Below are positions 11,303-22,334 of a stretch of 64,000 nucleotides of DNA, one piece after another. The stretch lies in NCBI RefSeq assembly GCF_001680005.1, contig NC_033568.1, positions 682,001 to 746,000 of the forward strand, read 5' to 3'. The DNA is from Plasmodium coatneyi. Its lineage: Eukaryota > Apicomplexa > Aconoidasida > Haemosporida > Plasmodiidae. The translations under genes and the position numbers were made by a program. The first letter of the stretch is position 1, and each line of letters opens with the position of its first letter. The notes under the pieces are model-generated. The model saw nothing but the letters and a program-made list of their open reading frames with translations, did no database searches and was not told the origin of the DNA.

Positions 11303-12994
11303 AATGTCTATCCTCCCATCCTCCCTTATCTTTCAACAACTATACGAACCTGCAACGTGTTAAAATACGTTACCACAGAATATTTCACAGAGAGTATATT
11401 TTCTGTACAGTTCAGAAGAATAAAATAATAATACAAGGAGTGAGCAAAGACGAAGAAATATCAATTACCGTAGGACCATTGAATTAATGTTCTCTTCCTC
11501 AAGAATTATAATGATGTACACTTTTTTTAAGTGCTCATTACCACAGAAAATATGCTATAACACAGTGTCTGAAAGAATAAAAATAATGGAATAAAAAAAG
11601 GGGAAATGTGGGTTACTATAGCATATAATGATCTCTTCCTTCAGCAAATATACAGGTACTTGCAATGTTAAGTGAATTATCCGTGATAAAAGTATGAAAT
11701 ATAAAAGAAGAACTCTACAAGAATTCTGAAGTGTCACAAAGAAAAGGAATTGAAAAAAAAAATGAAGTGTAAAAGAATGAAGAAAAAAGGAAAAAGACTA
11801 AGAAATATTTTCGAAGAAGGTGATCAAACTCCGCGTAATTAGGCGGGGCGTAATTTGTAAATTAGCTATTTTTTATTAGTAAATTTTTTCTTTTTTTTCA
11901 TTCCAATTTTGTTTTTTTGTTCATTCAATTATTAATTTTTTTTTCGTAACATCAATATTTCATTGATGGTTTTTTTTTTCTTCTTTCTTTCAACCTGTTT
12001 TTTGTAATATTTTATGCCGTGTAATATTGCTTTGCGCGCGCTTGCTGGTGCACGTTGTACTTTTTTCGCACACAAGCGACGGGGACAAGCATGGAAATCC
12101 TTTTTGCACGTATCATCATTCACAGTTTTCATTTTAACTGTGTTCACGTTTTACCAGTTTTCATTTTTAACTGTGTCCACATTTTTTACAGTTTTCATTT
12201 AAACTGTGTCTACATTTTTACAGTTCACATTTTACACAGTTTTTCATTTTAATTGTGTTCACATTTTGCAGTTCACGTTTTACAGTTTTCATTTTAACTG
12301 TGTTCAGATTTTGCAGTTCAAGTTTTACAGTTTTCATTTTAACTGTTCACATTTTTTACAGTTTTCATTTTCACTGTGTTTACATTTTTTACAGTTTTCA
12401 TTTTAACTGTGTTCACATGTTAACAGTTTTCATTTTCACTGTGTTCACATTTTACACAGTTTACATTTTAACCGGTTCACATGTAACAGTTTCCATTTTA
12501 CACAGTTTTTCATTTTAATTGTGTTCACATTTTGCACAGTTTTCATTTTAACTGTGTTCACATTTTACACAGTTTTCATTTTAACGGTGTTCACATTTTT
12601 TACACAGTTTTCATTTTAACTGTGTTTAAATTTTACACAGTTTATATTTTACAGTTTTTCATTTTTAACTGTGTTCACACATTTTACACAGTTTTCATTT
12701 TAACTTTGTTCGTCGTTTTGCAATGTCAGTACGAGTAAGTGCGGAGCCAGGTAGAAAAGCGTACGAAAAAAAAGGAAAAAAAGAAAAAGAAAAGAAAGGA
12801 ATAAATGAAAAGGAAAGAAAAAAAAGAAAGAAGCGAAAGAAAGGAACGAAAAAAAAAGAAAAAGAAGGGGAAAGATAAGTTTAAGAAGGAAAAGAAGAAA
12901 AAAAAAAAAAAAAGAGGGGTCGTTCAATTCCTGCACTGCATGAAGTTCCCGGATACTTATGTCCCCCCGAAAGGGAAATTCCCATCCAGGTGTT
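11303..12994. other. Intergenic between convergent pir genes, with hairpin minisatellite
   Basis: AT-rich spacer. It holds the tandem array at 12120-12715 and then a purine-rich stretch (12760-12915). Open frames across the array in several phases are products of the repeat. Confidence 0.65.
12120..12715. repeat. Minisatellite with internal dyad symmetry (CAGTTTTCATTTTAACTG)
   Basis: About 18 degenerate copies with a period near 33 bp. The fullest unit core is ACACAGTT - TTCATTTT - AACTGTGT; the two arms are exact reverse complements, so every unit could form a short hairpin on either strand. Units vary by small insertions of T or by loss of one arm half. No conserved protein is encoded. Confidence 0.85.
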
Positions 12995-14626
12995 CTACAT
13001 GCTCTGATAGCGTATATTTCTTTGTCTCTGTTGTTGTGTCTGCCTTCTATTAGTATTTGCTCCTGTTCTTGTACCTCTTCTGGGTTGTCCACTATATATA
13101 GTAGAACCATCCGTAAAACCTATTGTCGAAGCAACCGTTGAGCCGATCGTGGAATTTGTTATTGAATCGTTGTCTGTGAATGTGTCCCAGTTCCTTGCAC
13201 CTGATCGTCCTTCCCTTCCATTCCTTCTATTACTTCTACTGGAGGTGCTCCTTCCTCCTCCAAAGAAGGTGTTACTTATCCAGGAAGGTAAGAGATCGTA
13301 CTAGGAAAGGGAAAAAAAAAAAAAAAAAGAAAAAAAATGGGCATCAAAGGAAGGAATAAAAAAACGAAACCCTGTCAACAAATAAAACACCGCCAATCAC
13401 CTAACACAACCTTCCTACCACTACCACAGTGCTCACCACCACTACTGCATACATATGTATATAGCTCTATGATAATTGTTACTTTACTTTGTAAAGGAAG
13501 AATGCAGCAATTGTTGGTAATCCTAATGCAGCTAATCCAGAAGAGACAGCGACGACCTCTGGACTCATGGTGGATGCAAAATTCAGTTCTAACTTAACGT
13601 CTTTATAAACTGTAACTTGCTGGCCTGGTGGAGTTGTTGCTGTTGTCTCATATGTTGACCCATATGATAAGATGAGTGGGTTCTGACCATTACTTAGATC
13701 ATAGGTATTTTTGAACCACGAACAATATGGGTCATCATTATTTGGGTTTTTTCCCCCTTTGTCACCTTTGCTTTGACAATCATTAAGAACCTTTTCAAAT
13801 GCTTCTTTAGCTTTGGTGAGGTGGTTGTAATAATCTTGGTCGCAGGAATAATTATAGTGTTGCAGTTTTTCCTTTATATGTTGGTAGTCAAAGGAGAGGT
13901 CATCTACTTTTTTCCGATGATTAAACAGGTCCTTGGTGATGTTGTCAGTGTGTGGAGTTGGGCACTTATTACTAATATTTATTTTACTTAACTCTTCGTA
14001 GACATCATTCATGCATCGGGGGAATTTGTCAGATGGGTTAGTGAGGTTGCATAGCTGACTCCCTATCCAAAAATAAAGGAAACCACAACGGTCATCCTTA
14101 TTGGACAAATTGCTTATTTCCATTTTAGGTGCATAACAATAGTTGTTTACAGCTGATTCCTCATAGCTGCTGTGGTTGCCATGCTGCTCTAATTTACCCT
14201 TCAGCGTACGTATTACATCCGTTGCCCCGCTATTAGCATCACAGGAATGTTTATCAGCACCATCGAACTTCTTGTAAACATTTGTATAGGAAGGCACTTG
14301 TTCCCAATCTTCCTGCTATGAATGTAATGAACAAATTGTATGTACATATATATATGTATGTACATTCCCATGTATATATATATATTTTATACACCTCCTT
14401 CTCTCTTAATACATTATATGTACAATATATGTACATTATACGTACATTATGTGTACATCACATGTACAATATATGTACAATATGTACATTATATGTAAGC
14501 ATACATTATAGTATTTCATTTAAGGATTTTATTTACATATGTACAGTTCAAACAAAACAAACAAACCAACCAAAAAAAAAAAAAAAAAAAATTAACCTTT
14601 AGGTATGATGTTCCTCCTGTTGACAT
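12995..14626 (-). CDS. KIR: pir/KIR-type variant protein
   Basis: Minus-strand exons 14597-14626 (MSTGGTSYLK, donor GTTAAT), 13488-14312 and 12995-13300, phase 0; 386 aa. The module begins EDWEQVPSYTNVYKKFDGA, and the core reads CGFLYFWIGSQ, with Phe instead of the usual second Tyr before Trp. A CPTPHTD motif and DDPYCSWFKNTYD follow. The membrane segment AALGLPTIAAFFLYK ends near residue 285. The tail starts YDLLPSWISNTFFGGG, the same type as the gene at 60559, is Arg/Ser-rich, and ends NIRYQSM. Intact. Start choice rests on an ATG followed by an in-phase donor 280 bp upstream of the acceptor; the first exon is longer than in most neighbours. Confidence 0.87.
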
Positions 14627-15235
14627 TTTACCTTGTGCGTTGTTTTATGTACGTGATGGAATTTATGTTAGAGATGTTGTTCATATATGTTCGCGCATAA
14701 TGAATGTGTCAATTTTTCGAACATTTTAGGATGGTTATGCTCATAGTTCATGGGATGTACACATATGTTGTACATATTATACATGTAGAATGTGTGAAGT
14801 CACTATGTACACTATGTGCACAATGTACACAATGAAAAAGGAAGGGAACATTTAAAATTTGACATACATCCCTTTACTAGTTACATTATTAGTATCCTAA
14901 GTTCATTTCATTTGAAGAACATTACATTATTATTTTTATCATACAGTTTATATACTGCGCACACACATATATAGAGGAAGGAAACTTATTTCCAACAAAA
15001 TATGTAACCATGTGTTATTAATGCCAGTTTTATTGCTATTTCAGAAGGGGAGGGAGTGTTAATTATAATTTTATTAGAACCTATATTAAAGTTTATGCAT
15101 ACAGAGAGTATTCCTTTATCTTCCCTTTCACCCTCTTATCTCTTTAACGAATATATATTAAATAGTTCATTTATATATTAAATATACATTATATACTATT
15201 TTTGAGCTATATGTACCCCTTCTTCCTTTCCCCCT

Positions 15236-15590
15236 AAAAGGAGGAATTCCTTTTCTTTCCACTTCCTTTCGTTCTAAAAGCAAGAATTGTTTTCCTTCCT
15301 TTCTCCTTTCCTTTCCTAAACTGAAAAATACCTCTTCCTTTCCCTTCTAAAATGAAGAATTCTTCTCTTTCCTTCCTGCTAAAATGAAGAATTCCTTTTC
15401 TTTCCGTTTTTCCTAAAATGAAAAATTCCTTTTCTTCCCTTCTCACCCTAAAGTGAAAATTTTACTTCCTCCTTTTTCCTTTAAAAGATGTAATTTTCTT
15501 TTATTCATCCCTTCCATTCCCTCCTAAAATGAAGAATTCCTCTTCCTTCCCTTTCCTTAAAAGTGTAAATTCTTTTTCTTCTCTCCTTTT
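15236..15590. repeat. Minisatellite with AAAATGAAGAATTCCT units
   Basis: About nine degenerate units of 30-45 bp, each with a CTAAAATGAAGAATTCC-like word followed by a C/T-rich spacer. The minus-strand open frame over it is low-complexity and not taken as a gene. Confidence 0.8.
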
Positions 15591-15719
15591 TTTCATGTAT
15601 ATTTATGATGGTTTAGTTATAATAATAATGCTCTTTTCTTTATTTTATTTTTTTTTTTTCTGATGAGCATTATTTTAGCTTATTTATATGAGGAATGTGC
15701 ATTGTGTGCCATTTTGAGC

Positions 15720-15945
15720 TAACCCTTCCCTCTCTTTTTTCCTTCCCCATCCCTTAAAACCCTTCCTTCCTTAGACCATTCCTTCCTTAGACCCTTCCTT
15801 CCTTAGATCTCCTTTCCTTCCTTCTTTCGTTATTCCTTCTTTCCTTTCCTCATTTCTTCTTTCCTTCCTTTCCTTCTTTCCTTCAACCTCCTTATTCATT
15901 CTTTCCTTCTTATTCCTTCTTTCTTGCGTCCTTTCTTTCCTTGTT
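15720..15945. repeat. Pyrimidine repeat of the pir intron-2 family
   Basis: Copies of CCTTCCTTAGACCCTTCC followed by CTTTCCTTCC runs, matching the repeats in intron 2 of the genes at 19609, 23597 and 26442. It lies next to the orphan membrane exon at 15970-16140, on the opposite strand from the orientation seen in intact genes, which suggests rearrangement. Confidence 0.75.
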
Positions 15946-15969
15946 TTTTTTTTATTCCTTCTTTTGTTC

Positions 15970-16140
15970 TTCTCTTACCTTCCAAAGGAGATAACTTATG
16001 ACAGAAGTACCAATGAAAACGGGAATGGTAGGAAGGTATGGGGTTAGGAGATGGGAAGGGTTAAGCTTGTTGCTAACAACTGGGGAAGGAGAAGGAAGGG
16101 TGCCTACGGCGCCCTCCCTCCCTCCCTCGGCCACCTGCTT
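15970..16140 (-). pseudogene. Orphan pir transmembrane-exon fragment
   Basis: A minus-strand reading frame ends LPTIPVFIGTSVISYLLWK directly before a GTAAGA donor, the exact layout of the last part of a pir middle exon (compare LPTIVFFLYK at 10853). Upstream the frame becomes Gly/Arg/Glu-rich and meets a stop, with no Cys-rich module and no YYWLG core. No tail exon was found on its 3' side, only C/T repeats. I read it as a remnant of a truncated pir gene. Alternatively it could be an exon of a highly diverged gene whose other exons I cannot recognise. Confidence 0.5.
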
Positions 16141-16538
16141 TTACTGTTGAAGCATCCTCCGCAGATGACGATGTTGTTCTTGTTAACGACGTTTTCGGTG
16201 TTGGACACATGCAAGACAAGGGGAAAAAGTGGTCCTCTGTGCGCGGTCCAACATAGGAAGTCTACAGCGTTCCCAAATGGTTGCCATTTCCAGTTGCGGA
16301 GTATATGTGCCGCCGGACGCAAAAAAAAAAAAAAAAAAAAGGAAAATTTAAGGAGAAAGAAGGAAGAAAGAGAAGAAAGTAAAAAAAAAAAAAGGGGAGT
16401 ATAAAAAATAAGGAGCATTCCATCTTTCCACACTGTATATGAACTGTGCGTGGTTATTTATTTATTGCTCCTCCCTTCCTCCGAAGGGGGATGGGAAGGG
16501 AAAGAAGAACAATCCCCCATCCCTTTCCCTTCCTGATG

Positions 16539-18015
16539 TTACATGCGACCATAACCTACATTCTGGCGGCTGAGTGTATTACTATTTGTTCTTATAGCGG
16601 ATGCCCTTCCTTCTCCTTCTCTGTGGGTAGACGGCCTTGTATATGCAGCAGAGCGTAGTGTGGTGGAATCATCCGCTGTTGTGGAGTCCAGTATGGAATT
16701 GTTCTCTGTTGAAATGCTTTCCGTTAATGTATCAAGGTCGTGTCCAATCGTTGATCTTCTTCTTCTATTATTTCTTCCGCTCCTTCCATTTCCAGAATGG
16801 TTACCAAACCAAGAAGACCATGGTTTATACTAAAGGGAAGGAAGGTTGTTAGGGGTGTTAGAATGATGATGTTAGGTGTGTTAGAATGGTGCTAGGTGTT
16901 TTAGAATGATGGAGTTAGGGGTGTTGGTGGTAGGTGGGTTGTTAGTGTGGTGGTAGGTGGGTTGTTAGTGTGGTGGTAGGTGGGTTGTTAGTGTGGTGGT
17001 AGGTGGGTTGTTAGGGGTGTTATATTTTTAATATTTCAATTTTAACTATAATTGTAATTATAATTGTACCTATTATATTACCTTATATAATAAGAAAGGA
17101 ACAACAGTGGTAAGGGTGAAGGTACCAAAGATGGAAGAAAGAGCCGTGGTGGTGGTGGCACCACGGACGGCTTGACGTAGGTTTGCTTCTGCTGTAGAGG
17201 CTGCTCCTTGTGCTGCCTCCGCTGTACGTTGCTCTCTAGATTTTATTTCTGATTTCAAGTCTGACAGTTTCTGTAGGATGTCTGTCTTATGATTTGGCCA
17301 AAATTGATTACAGTATCCACCCTCGGTGCCGCCACACTTGGCATCCATAAATTTAGTGGCCGCTTGAACTTCCTTGATGTAAGTGTTGAAGTCCGTATTG
17401 TGGTTATTACTATAGTATTGTAGATATTCTTTTATATTGCTGAAGTCATGGGCGAAATCATATATTATTTTTCTCTCTTTGAACTCGTCTTCACCAATGG
17501 GTGCACAGTTAATTTCACATCCATGTTGCTTATATGTATTATTTATAGCATTGCAAATAGCATGTAGGGTAAACCCGAATTTGGTTAGTGCATGATTCTT
17601 AGATAACATATCCCCTATCCAATAATATAAAAAGCCACAGCGTTTACTGGGATAAGTATTCTTTTGGTGCTTATACATTGCGGATACATAGCATACTGCT
17701 CTATTAACTTTGTCAAAATAACTTCCTCCACTAGTATCTGTATTCAGAGCATCCTTTATACCCTCCACACATTCACTTCTATCTGTCTCTGTGGTGCAGT
17801 CGAATTCACTATAGAACCCTTTATAGGAAGGTAAACTCTTCACGAAAAGAGTCTATAAATATATAGTTGTCGCAAAGTGGAATGCACATATCTATATACA
17901 TATATATATATATATGTATAGAGACAGTCGTATTTCTTTTTATATATATATATTTTTTAATTTCCTTCACTCCTTTCCTCCACCCAATATTCCCCCTTAC
18001 CACTGCTGCTGCCAT
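16539..18015 (-). CDS. KIR: pir/KIR-type variant protein, YKPWSSWF tail group
   Basis: Minus-strand exons 18001-18015 (MAAAV, donor GTAAGG), 17082-17852 and 16539-16829, phase 0; 358 aa. The module starts TLFVKSLPSYKGFYSEFD and has the CGFLYYWIGDM core and CGGTEGGYCNQFWP. A helical Ala/Glu/Arg stretch leads into the membrane segment TLTTVVPFLLYK near residue 262. The tail starts YKPWSSWFGNHSGNG, is basic, then Ser/Thr/Asp-rich, and ends NVGYGRM. Intron 2 has four copies of a 23-bp GGTGGTAGGTGGGTT repeat. The gene is intact and belongs to the same group as those at 19609, 23597 and 26442 by tail exon, intron repeat and pre-membrane helix. Confidence 0.9.
16921..17013. repeat. 23-bp tandem repeat inside pir intron 2
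   Basis: Four copies of a unit with GTGTGGTGGTAGGTGGG and then TTGTTA. The reverse complement resembles the ACCACCCACCTAACAAC words in intron 2 of the gene at 26442. Confidence 0.85.
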
Positions 18016-19608
18016 GTTTTGATATATATGTGCTTCTATGTGTGTATAATGTGAATTTATATTAAAAACTGTTCCTCTATATATATATATTCGAAAAAAA
18101 AACAAAAGAGAAGGAACAAAGGAAGTATGAATATTCTGCTTATTCTATAATGATTGTAAATGAGTATGATTATGAATATGTGTCAAATTTTTGCACTTTT
18201 TGCATTCTCTGTGTGAAAACCATACGTACACATTTTACACTTCTAATTTTTTTCGAATAATAATAGTAGTGATAGCACACTATACATATGTGTACGTATA
18301 CGTATCAGAATCACTACATATATATATATGTATAATGCATAAATATATAAACAAATGTATATTTAGAATGACAGAGAAGTAGAGACCAAAAAAGAAGTTA
18401 AAAAAAAATGAGAGGGGAATATACACTTTTTTACACACGTTCTTTATTTACTCACTGTACTATTACACTATGCACAACTGTTCATAGTTCTATGAAGAAC
18501 ATTGTACCATTATTATGTAGGCATGTGCTTCCCAGTTATTAACTAAATATAAGAATGCAATTCTTTTCCCCTTTTAAAATGAACATTTTAAGCATGTGAT
18601 ATATTGTAAGTTCATGTTTCCCTTCTATTATTATTAGAAAAAAAAATCATTAAGGAGAAAAAGAATCATTAAGGGAATTTTTAAGGAGAATTTTTCCCTT
18701 AATACGTGCACATATACATTGTATACAGTTCATACATATAAACAAAGCGCTCCTCATCTCTTTTCCTTCTGCGGAATGTGTATATATTTATTCATATGTA
18801 GTAAGTGGAATGTATACACTTATAAATATACAGGCGTACGTTATAAATAATTGTAATTATCATATATGAATGAGGAGAAGAAAAAATATGTACGCATTCC
18901 CCATATAAGAATATGTTGCAGTGTACACATTTTCCCCTCTTTCCATTCATGATCGTTTTATAATTATAATTCCATTCTACTCCCCCTCCTTATCTTATCC
19001 CTTTCAGATGAGTGAACTATGAGTAATTCGTATGGAATGTATACACATTATATTATTTGAGATTCTTCTCTCCTTTTTTTTTTATGTGCATATTGCACTT
19101 TATATGTTAAAGTGCTCATTTCTTCTTTTTATCTTAATTCATTTTTTCAGAAGTTTAGTAGGGTTAGGGAGGGTTAATAATGGTTTGAAAATAAATTAAA
19201 ATTGGGAGTAAGGGAAAGGGAAAGTGGAAAGAGAAGCTCAAAAGAGTTTCTCCTTTCCTTTCCTCCCTCCTACAGCTCCTTTCCTTCCTTCTGCTGCTCT
19301 TTCTCCTTCTATTCCATTGTGCAACTTCCTTTTTGGGGGGCTTTATTCATTCGTACGCTCGTTCTTACCTTTAATTATGTGCACGTGTACATATGTAATG
19401 ATTTTGATACTCACACATATGCATTGTGTATAATTATTCCTTGAAAAATGAGGAATATGTGTATTGTTAAAAGAACAAAAACGCGATATCTGTTCGTTAA
19501 TGTTCATTATTTTGTACTGTATGAAGTGCATACACACAATCCCCTTAAGAAAGTACAAACAACCTCTGAAAATTTTTTTATTATATACGGATTACACATA
19601 CAGGAACC
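18016..19608. other. Intergenic between divergent pir genes
   Basis: Very AT-rich, with TATATA runs, between two divergent first exons, so both promoters should lie here. Several A/T stretches near 18200-18990 resemble those at 25500-26400 and 63100-63960, which also lie upstream of pir genes. No coding exon is supported. Confidence 0.55.
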
Positions 19609-21485
19609 ATGGCACAGGTAATATAGAATATTGGAAGGAAGGGAGGTCTATGGGAAGGGGGTTACTTCCACTCCACCTCCTACATTCATAATGAATATAT
19701 ACATATACACATATATACATATATATGTGTATATATATATATGTATATGAGTACATGGACCTACATATGTATATAAGTATATATATATGTACGTATATAT
19801 CTCTACATATATATGTCCATATATATATTCCACTCTCCCTTCCACTTTCTTCTTCCTTCCTTTCTATATGGACGACCGCATAATGAACATATAATATTTT
19901 ATATATGATGTAATGAAATAAAAGAATGTGTGAACACATAGAAGTATGTATGTGTATGTATATATATATTCCTCACATTCCACACTCTCTCTTCCTCCTC
20001 CTTCTGCCACCTATATATTCGCAGAACCCACTTTTAAGTCAATTAACTTCATACAGCCTGTTCTATAGGGCCTTTGATGATGATAGTAAAGACGACTGTA
20101 GTAGCAATGGTAAGAGTGCTCAGGAGTTAGGGGTTACATTAAAGAGCAAACTAGGGCAGTATTCAAGAGAACCCAATGAAACGAAGAAAATTATGAATGC
20201 CTATTGTACCGCATGTGAAAGGAAGCGGTTGGGAAGCTGGGGTGATGCACCCTGTTATTTGTTTTATTATTGGTTGGGACATAATTACTGGAACCCAGGA
20301 AATAGAGAAAAATTGTCAGACCTTATGAATAAAATTTACAATGCGCTAGGGGCACATTTCAAGGGAAAGAAGTGCGAAGTTAAATACGAGGAGGTTGATA
20401 GGAAACTTCTCAATAATAGGAAAACAATATTCGAATATTATAACGATTATAATAAGATAGAAGGGGATTTACTTAATAGTAACCCAGATTGTAGTAATGA
20501 CCAATGGTCGGGTTACCGGGAGGACGTTATAGAAGCATGTAAGGATGTACAAAATGATTGCAAAGTAAGGAACAAGAAATCAGATGACCAATATTGTAAC
20601 GACTTCAAGGATAAATATGACGCATATTGTGATATAGCGAACCTATTACAATGGACATGTACTAAAATATCTACGTTGGAAAAAGGAACAATAAAAGAGA
20701 AGGATACAGAAATTGACCGCCTGAGGGAACAATTACAGGGCCAACGGGAACGCGTATCAAAACTGGAGCAGGAAGCAGCTGCAGCACAAACAGCAGCATC
20801 CTTAGCAAAAGACGAAGCTGTTCGTTCTGCTACCACCACCTCTTCCATCTCATCTATCATTGGCACCTTAGCAACCATAGGTGCCCCTTTCTTATTATAC
20901 AAAGTAAGAATCCAAAAATTTTAAAAATAAAAAAAATTGAATCATTTAACAACCTTCCTTCCAACCCTAAGAACCTTCGACCCGACTACCACCCCTAACA
21001 CAACCTTCCTTCCACCATCCCCCACCCTAACAACCTTCCCTTCCACCTACGACCAACAACAACCTTCCTTCCACCATCCACCACCCTAACAACTTTCCTT
21101 CCACCAACCTAACAACCTTCCTTCCTCCTCCTTCCTTCCTTTCCTCCTTAGACCCTTCCTTCCTTCTCTTTGGACCTTCCTTCCTTAGACCCTTCCTTCA
21201 TTTTATTCCTTCTTTCCTTCCCTTCAGTATAAACCATGGTCTTCTTGGTTTAGTAAGCACACTTCTGGAAATGGAGCAAGGAGCAACAGAAGAAGGAGAA
21301 GATCTGCCACGGGCAATATTGATGCATTCACAGAAAGTACCTCAACATATGATTCGACGGACACGTCCACAATAGATGGAACAGTACGCTCTGCTGCTGA
21401 ATACACAAGACCGTCTACCGGGGGAGGGAGAACAAGAGCAAGAAATATGCCAGGTCACCAAAATATAGGGTATCAGCGTACGTAA
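19609..21485 (+). CDS. KIR: pir/KIR-type variant protein with coiled-coil stalk
   Basis: Exons 19609-19617 (MAQ, donor GTAATA), 20025-20903 and 21228-21485, phase 0; 381 aa. The module starts NPLLSQLTSYSLFYRAFDD and has the CYLFYYWLGHN core and a FEYYNDYNKI segment. Between residues of about 225 and 275 there is a heptad-like stretch (TEIDRLREQLQGQRERVSKL) that should form a coiled coil before the membrane segment GAPFLLYK. The tail starts YKPWSSWFSKHTSGNG and ends NIGYQRT. Intron 2 and the first two thirds of the tail exon are copied in inverted orientation in the gene at 23597. Intron 1 (407 bp, TA-rich) is longer than usual, so the start is less certain than the rest. Confidence 0.87.
21029..21436. 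repeat. Left arm of a 408-bp inverted repeat
   Basis: The second half of intron 2 plus the first about 209 bases of the tail exon of the gene at 19609. By eye it is base-for-base the reverse complement of 23679-24086; both arms are 408 bp and I saw no mismatch. Confidence 0.88.
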
Positions 21486-22334
21486 CATCCAGGGAAGGAA
21501 CGTCTCTCTTTTATTAATTATAAAAAATATACCTTGTCCCCCTTTTAAGGTACATAAATGATTGTGCAATTCATGCAGTTTATACAGTGTGGAAGGGAAC
21601 AAAGTGACATTTCTTTCATTTTTCCCACTGCCCTTTTTTTCTCCTTTTTTCTTCTCTTTTCTTTGTTACTTTTCTTTCTCTTTTCTTCTCTTTCCTTCCT
21701 TTCCTTCTCTTTTTTTTTTGTCTGTTTTTCCTTTTATTTGTATTTATGAATAACTGCATGAAAGAATATACTCAAAATGAGGCGGGGGTAAAAAAAAAAA
21801 AATTAACGTGAATAAATAACTGGGTAAGGGTGTAACATTTCGCATTTTAGGGATATAGCTGTAAGATTTCGCATTTTAGGGTGTGTGTATAGGATTTGTC
21901 ATTTTAGGGATGTGTGTGTAGGATTTCGTATTTTAAGGTTTGTATGTGTAGGATTTCACATTTAGGATGTGTGTAGGATTTCGCATTTTAGGGTGTGTGT
22001 ATAGGATTTGTCATTTTAGGGATGTGTGTATAGGATTTGTCATTTTAGGGATGTGTGTGTAGGATTTCGTATTTTATGGTTTGTATGTGTAGGATTTTAC
22101 ATTTTAGGGGTGTGTACGCGTAGGATTTCGCATTTTAGGGTGTGTGGATGTAGGATTTCGCATTTTAGGGTGTGTGGATGTAGGATTTCGCATTTTAGGG
22201 TGTGTGGATGTAGGATTTCGCATTTTAGGGTGTGTGGATGTAGGATTTCGCATTTTAGGGATGTGTAGTAGTAACTACTGTTGCGTGAACAAAAATTTCA
22301 CACCCTAAAAAACACTATCCTTATTTGTTTTTAG
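21486..22334. other. Spacer with minisatellite before SICAvar fragment
   Basis: A C/T-rich stretch to about 21750 is followed by the minisatellite at 21826-22270 and about 60 bases of AT-rich sequence ending in a TTTTTAG acceptor. No upstream SICAvar exon was found. Confidence 0.6.
21826..22270. repeat. 30-bp minisatellite (GGATTTCGCATTTTAGGG)
   Basis: About 14 units of GTAGGATTTCGCATTTTAGG type; the last four (22141-22260) are identical 30-mers, the earlier ones diverge in the GT-rich linker. It lies just upstream of the SICAvar terminal exon and is probably the surviving part of that gene's last intron. The open frame across it is a product of the 30-bp period. Confidence 0.88.

Larger units (their letters stand above)
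14627..16538. other. Intergenic with minisatellite and orphan pir fragment
   Basis: Holds the repeat at 15236-15590, a pyrimidine tract at 15720-15945 and a short orphan pir membrane exon at 15970-16140. No complete gene is supported. Confidence 0.55.

Noticed and set aside
12140..12715. Possible CRISPR array (regular repeat with spacing)
   Set aside because: Units are contiguous, degenerate and lack unique spacers; the genome is eukaryotic.
12014..12738. Overlapping plus-strand open frames with HFNCVHI-type repeats
   Set aside because: They are translations of the hairpin minisatellite in several phases, with no conserved domain.
19592..19939. Minus-strand Tyr/Ile-rich frame
   Set aside because: Generated by TATATA repeats in intron 1 of the pir gene at 19609.
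22026..22268. Plus-strand frame with CRISHFRVCG repeats
   Set aside because: Product of the 30-bp minisatellite, whose period is a multiple of three.
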